Made by a program: the position numbers and the translations under genes | Notes under the pieces: generated by a model | Seen by the model: the letters and a program-made list of their open reading frames with translations, nothing else | Databases searched by the model: none | Told to the model about the DNA's origin: nothing | Shown here: in pieces, positions 60,727 through 64,000 of the stretch | How positions within the stretch are numbered: the first letter of the stretch is position 1 | How the letters are laid out: every line of letters starts with the position of its first letter | Assembly: GCA_036156195.1 (NCBI GenBank) | Contig: JAYZUZ010000004.1 | Coordinates: 124,001-188,000 of the forward strand | DNA: 64,000 nucleotides | Reading direction: 5' to 3' | Source of the DNA: Abyssibacter sp036156195 | GTDB lineage: Bacteria > Pseudomonadota > Gammaproteobacteria > Nevskiales > OUC007

Positions 60727-61650
60727 ATGCTGAGCTTTGCCCTCAAGCGGCTTATGGCCGCTATTCCCACGCTGCTGGTACTCATCACACTGGCGTTCTT
60801 CATGATGCGGCTCGCGCCGGGTGGGCCGTTCGATCTGGAAAAGCCGGTACCTCCTGAGGTCAGGGCAAATCTGGATGCGGCCTATGGGCTGGATAAGCCA
60901 TTGCTAGTGCAGTACGCGAACTATTTGGGCGATGTCCTGCAAGGTGACCTGGGTCCATCGTTCCAGTATGTCGACTACTCCGTGAACGAACTCATCGCCC
61001 AGGGTTTCCCGGTGTCGCTGAAGCTGGGCATCTCAGCCATGGTGGTGGCGGTGGTGTTCGGCTCTCTGTTCGGCATGATCGCGGCGATGCGACAGAATTC
61101 AGCGACGGATTACGGCGTCATGACCGTGGCCATGACGGGGATATCGATTCCAAACTTTGTCGTCGCGCCCTTGTTGATTCTGGTGTTTGCCGTGGCGTTG
61201 GGATGGCTCCCGGCGGGGGGGTGGAATAACGGTGCTTGGCCTAACATGGTGCTGCCGGTGATTGCATTGGCATTGCCCCAGGTCGCTTATGTTGCTCGCA
61301 TCATGCGTGGCAGCATGATTGAAGTGCTGCGCTCGAACTATCTGCGCACCGCACGCGCAAAAGGGCTACCCATGCGGCAGGTGATGTTGCGGCACGCTCT
61401 TAAACCGGCGTTTCTGCCGGTGTTGTCTTATCTCGGTCCGGCCACAGCCGGGATCATTACCGGTTCCGTCGTCATGGAGCAGATTTTTTCCATTCCAGGT
61501 TTGGGCCGGTTTTTTGTCCAGGGGGCGCTGAACCGTGACTACACGCTGGTTCTTGGCGTGGTGATTTTCTACGGCGCGCTCATCATCGTGTTCAACTTCC
61601 TGGTGGATCTGCTCTACAGCGTGCTCGATCCGAAGGTGCGTGCCCAATGA
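60727..61650 (+). CDS. oppB: oligopeptide ABC transporter permease OppB
   Basis: The 307-aa protein reads very much like E. coli OppB: IPTLLVLITLAFFMMRLAPGGPFD, FPVSLKLGISAMVVAVVFG, NFVVAPLLILVFAVALGWLPAGGWN, the EAA loop IEVLRSNYLRTARAKGLP and the LDPKVR end. Six membrane segments are expected. It forms the inner-membrane pore with OppC. It lies 39 bases after oppA, and its stop overlaps oppC (ATGA). Confidence 0.95.
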   Translation: MLSFALKRLMAAIPTLLVLITLAFFMMRLAPGGPFDLEKPVPPEVRANLDAAYGLDKPLLVQYANYLGDVLQGDLGPSFQYVDYSVNELIAQGFPVSLKLGISAMVVAVVFGSLFGMIAAMRQNSATDYGVMTVAMTGISIPNFVVAPLLILVFAVALGWLPAGGWNNGAWPNMVLPVIALALPQVAYVARIMRGSMIEVLRSNYLRTARAKGLPMRQVMLRHALKPAFLPVLSYLGPATAGIITGSVVMEQIFSIPGLGRFFVQGALNRDYTLVLGVVIFYGALIIVFNFLVDLLYSVLDPKVRAQ

Positions 61651-62552
61651 ACACACCTGCCGCTCAGACTGTAAATGACGTGCTCGACGGCGACGAAATC
61701 GTTCAGGGGCGCAGCCTTTGGGTGGATGCCTGGCGTCGCCTACGACGTAACCGCGCCGCCGTGACGAGTCTGGTCATCCTGCTCTGCATGTTGGTGCTGT
61801 GCTTCGTGGGGCCTCTGGTGGCCCCTTACAGCTTCGATGCTGTCGACTGGGACAAGGTGGCGACTGCGCCAAGCCTGAGCGATGGGCACTGGTTCGGGAC
61901 GGATTCGGTCGGCCGTGACCTGTTTGTGCGGACCTTGGTGGGCGGTCAGATATCTCTGCTGGTCGGAATTGTTGCCACTGCCGTGAGCCTGCTCATTGGA
62001 ACCGCATGGGGTGCAACAGCGGGCTACCTGGGCGGTCGCGTGGATGCCGTGATGATGCGGGTTGTCGACATTCTGTACGCCCTGCCGTTCATGTTTTTGG
62101 TCATTCTGCTCATGGTGTTGTTCGGCCGGAACATCGTGCTCATCTTCGTCGCGATCGGCGCGATCACCTGGCTGGATATGGCGCGAATTGTCCGGGGTCA
62201 GACGCTGACCCTGAAGGGGCGGGAGTTTGTCGAAGCAGCGCAGGCGATGGGTGTGAGTACACGCAACATCATCCTGAGGCATGTTGTCCCGAACCTGCTG
62301 GGCGTAGTCGTCGTCTACGTCACGCTGACGATTCCTCGGGTCATTCTGGTGGAATCATTTCTGAGTTTTCTGGGGCTGGGCGTTCAGGAGCCATCCACCT
62401 CCTGGGGTGCGCTGGTGAACGAGGGTGCGCGCGAGATGGAGTCGTCCTGGTGGACGCTGGCGTTCCCTGCCAGTTTCCTGGCCATCACGCTGTTCTGTTT
62501 CAATTTTGTCGGGGATGGGCTGCGTGATGCCCTGGACCCCAAGGATCGCTAG
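61647..62552 (+). CDS. oppC: oligopeptide ABC transporter permease OppC
   Basis: This 301-aa protein has an N-terminal cytoplasmic segment (GRSLWVDAWRRLRRNRAAV), six membrane segments, the GTDSVGRDLFVRTLVGGQISLLVG block, the EAA loop GREFVEAAQAMGVSTRNIILRHVVPN and the GDGLRDALDPKDR end typical of OppC/DppC. It pairs with OppB and is 3 bases from oppD. Confidence 0.95.
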   Translation: MNTPAAQTVNDVLDGDEIVQGRSLWVDAWRRLRRNRAAVTSLVILLCMLVLCFVGPLVAPYSFDAVDWDKVATAPSLSDGHWFGTDSVGRDLFVRTLVGGQISLLVGIVATAVSLLIGTAWGATAGYLGGRVDAVMMRVVDILYALPFMFLVILLMVLFGRNIVLIFVAIGAITWLDMARIVRGQTLTLKGREFVEAAQAMGVSTRNIILRHVVPNLLGVVVVYVTLTIPRVILVESFLSFLGLGVQEPSTSWGALVNEGAREMESSWWTLAFPASFLAITLFCFNFVGDGLRDALDPKDR

Positions 62553-62555
62553 CCC

Positions 62556-63533
62556 ATGCTTTTGACGGTCGACAATCTGGGCGTGCGTTTCACAACGGAA
62601 GACGGCAGGGTGGATGCTGTCAACGGGTTGAGCTTCGAGCTGGATGTTGGTGCAACGCTCGGGATTGTGGGTGAATCCGGCTCGGGCAAGAGCCAGACTG
62701 CGCTCGCCATCATGGGGCTGCTAGCTGCAAACGGCCAGGTCACCGGGTCCGTACGGTTCAAGGACCAGGAGCTCGTCGGCGCCAGTCAACGCACCATGAA
62801 CCGCATCCGTGGGGCGCATATCGGGATGATCTTTCAGGACCCGATGACTTCTCTCAATCCCTATCTGAAGGTCAGCACGCAGATGGCCGAAGTGCTGGTG
62901 CGACATCGGGGGATGGGGCGTCGGGAGGCGGTGCAGGAGTCGATCAAAATGCTCGACGCCGTGCGGATCCCTGATGCTAGGAATCGCGTGCATCGCTATC
63001 CCCATGAATTTTCCGGCGGCATGCGTCAGCGTGTGATGATCGCGATGACCCTGTTAACCCGTCCCGAGTTGCTCATCGCCGATGAGCCGACGACTGCGCT
63101 GGATGTGACGGTGCAAGCCCAGATACTGGATTTGCTATCCGATCTTCGGACGGAGTTTGGTGTGGCGATCATCATGATCACGCACGATCTGGGTGTGGTC
63201 GCGGACCTGTGTGATGACGTGCTGGTGCTCTACGGCGGCCAGATCATGGAACACGCCAGCGCACGTACGCTCTTCAAGGGGCCCACGCACCCCTACGCGC
63301 GCGGATTGCTGGATTCCATCCCGAGTCTGGACTCGGAGCACCAGTCCGAACTGGTCGCGATTCCCGGCAATCCACCCGATCTGCTCCATTTGCCCCCCGG
63401 CTGTCCGTTTGAAGCGCGCTGTGGGTGGGCGCATGAACGCTGTTCGGCTCAGCGGCCCACGCTGGTGACTGTCGGGCACCCCGGGCACCGCCGCGCTTGC
63501 CATGCCCCCGTTGAAGAGGTGCGCCCCGCATGA
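62556..63533 (+). CDS. oppD: oligopeptide ABC transporter ATPase OppD
   Basis: This 325-aa ATPase has Walker A GESGSGKSQT (about 35-44), Q-loop FQDPMTSLNP, ABC signature FSGGMRQRVMIAM, Walker B LLIADEPTTALDV and H-loop MITHDLGVVADL. The C-terminal oligopeptide-family tail carries a Cys-containing segment (PPGCPFEARCGWAHERCS) that in Opp/Dpp ATPases holds a regulatory Fe-S cluster. It drives peptide uptake with OppF, whose start overlaps its stop. Confidence 0.95.
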   Translation: MLLTVDNLGVRFTTEDGRVDAVNGLSFELDVGATLGIVGESGSGKSQTALAIMGLLAANGQVTGSVRFKDQELVGASQRTMNRIRGAHIGMIFQDPMTSLNPYLKVSTQMAEVLVRHRGMGRREAVQESIKMLDAVRIPDARNRVHRYPHEFSGGMRQRVMIAMTLLTRPELLIADEPTTALDVTVQAQILDLLSDLRTEFGVAIIMITHDLGVVADLCDDVLVLYGGQIMEHASARTLFKGPTHPYARGLLDSIPSLDSEHQSELVAIPGNPPDLLHLPPGCPFEARCGWAHERCSAQRPTLVTVGHPGHRRACHAPVEEVRPA

Positions 63534-64000
63534 GTCGGCCCTTGTTGTCGCTGCGCCAGGTCAAGGTGAGCTTTCCCATTTCGACCGGCCTGTTGTCCAA
63601 ACCCAAGACCTTGCACGCAGTGAATGGCGTCAATCTGGATCTGCACCCCGGCGAGACCTTGGGCGTCGTCGGGGAATCCGGCTGCGGCAAGTCGACGCTC
63701 GCTCGTGCAATTCTGGGGCTGGTTCCTGCCGCACATGGCAGCATCAGTCTGCTCGGCAAAGAGCTGACGACACAATCCAGCGCCGACTGGCAGAAAACGC
63801 GCCGGGATCTGCAGGTCGTATTCCAAGATCCGTTGGCGGCGCTTAATCCGCGGATGACAGTAGGCGAGATCATCGGCGAGCCCTTGGGCGTCCATGAGCC
63901 TGGGTTGTCCAAGGAGGCACGTCGGGAGCGTGTGCGCGCGATGATGAAGCGCGTCGGACTGCTGCCCAATCAGATCAACCGCTATCCGCACGAATTCTCT
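63530..64000 (+). CDS. oppF: oligopeptide ABC transporter ATPase OppF, 3' end cut by window
   Basis: The gene starts at ATG 63530 (overlap ATGA with oppD) and stays open to the last base; 157 residues are visible. They show LHAVNGVNLDLHPGETLGVVGESGCGKSTLARAILGL (Walker A) and VVFQDPLAALNPRMTVGEIIGEPL (Q-loop), then the start of the signature region (YPHEFS). The C-terminus lies beyond the window. It is the second ATPase of the Opp transporter. Confidence 0.95.
   Translation, partial: MSRPLLSLRQVKVSFPISTGLLSKPKTLHAVNGVNLDLHPGETLGVVGESGCGKSTLARAILGLVPAAHGSISLLGKELTTQSSADWQKTRRDLQVVFQDPLAALNPRMTVGEIIGEPLGVHEPGLSKEARRERVRAMMKRVGLLPNQINRYPHEFS

Noticed and set aside
1..64000. CRISPR array search
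   Set aside because: I saw no regularly spaced direct repeats of 25-40 bases anywhere in the window.

Overview
The window reads as the chromosome of a Gammaproteobacterium with a hydrocarbon-oxidising lifestyle. The evidence is the yggX-mutY-asmA order, a TonB2-type energy operon with a DUF3450 gene, an E. coli-like oppABCDF operon, and two ferredoxin/CYP153 alkane hydroxylase cassettes. A Nevskiales/Solimonadaceae-like or related marine oil degrader is a reasonable guess, but the genus is inference.

Region 1 (1-8.9 kb) is accessory DNA that looks less GC-rich than the rest. It holds the end of an XRE regulator coupled to an ImmA-type protease and a NucS-like nuclease. Next comes a compact Tn7-like transposition operon on the minus strand: a TnsA-TnsB fusion, TnsC and a TniQ/TnsD-like targeting protein. 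A divergent pair of small regulators (BcepMu gp16 type and XRE) and a small membrane protein follow. No Cas genes are visible and I could not fix the element ends.

Region 2 (9.1-31.9 kb) is a catabolic island. A minus-strand operon carries a transglutaminase-like protein, two PaaI-type thioesterases, an acyl-CoA dehydrogenase and an alpha/beta hydrolase. An AraC regulator gene separates it from a plus-strand operon with ferredoxin, CYP153, GMC alcohol dehydrogenase and ferredoxin reductase. Both operons start with almost the same AraC-type operator/promoter block, with two direct half-sites 21 bp apart. A second AraC gene, whose stop codon is supplied by a 103-bp MITE-like element, faces a second set: MMPL/RND transporter, DUF1329, DUF1302, YCF48-like protein, ferredoxin 2, CYP153 2 and GMC oxidoreductase 2.

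Region 3 (32-47 kb) is mostly housekeeping and envelope genes: a membrane-anchored Mrr-like nuclease, tRNA-Phe, yggX, mutY, an SRPBCC protein, AsmA, tRNA-Gly, a lipoprotein, a large secreted BNR/FN3 protein with a GlyGly-CTERM-like tail, a secreted esterase, and a very large CheB-CheR-PAS-GGDEF-EAL signalling protein.

Region 4 (47.7-64 kb) looks like a nutrient-import region: a TonB-dependent receptor, a methyltransferase / TPR-sulfotransferase / 2OG-oxygenase trio, a complete TonB2-type energy operon (DUF3450, TtpC, ExbB2, ExbD2, TonB2, TPR protein), and oppABCDF running off the window. Together these could move a peptide-like substrate through the outer and then the inner membrane; that link is inference from gene order.
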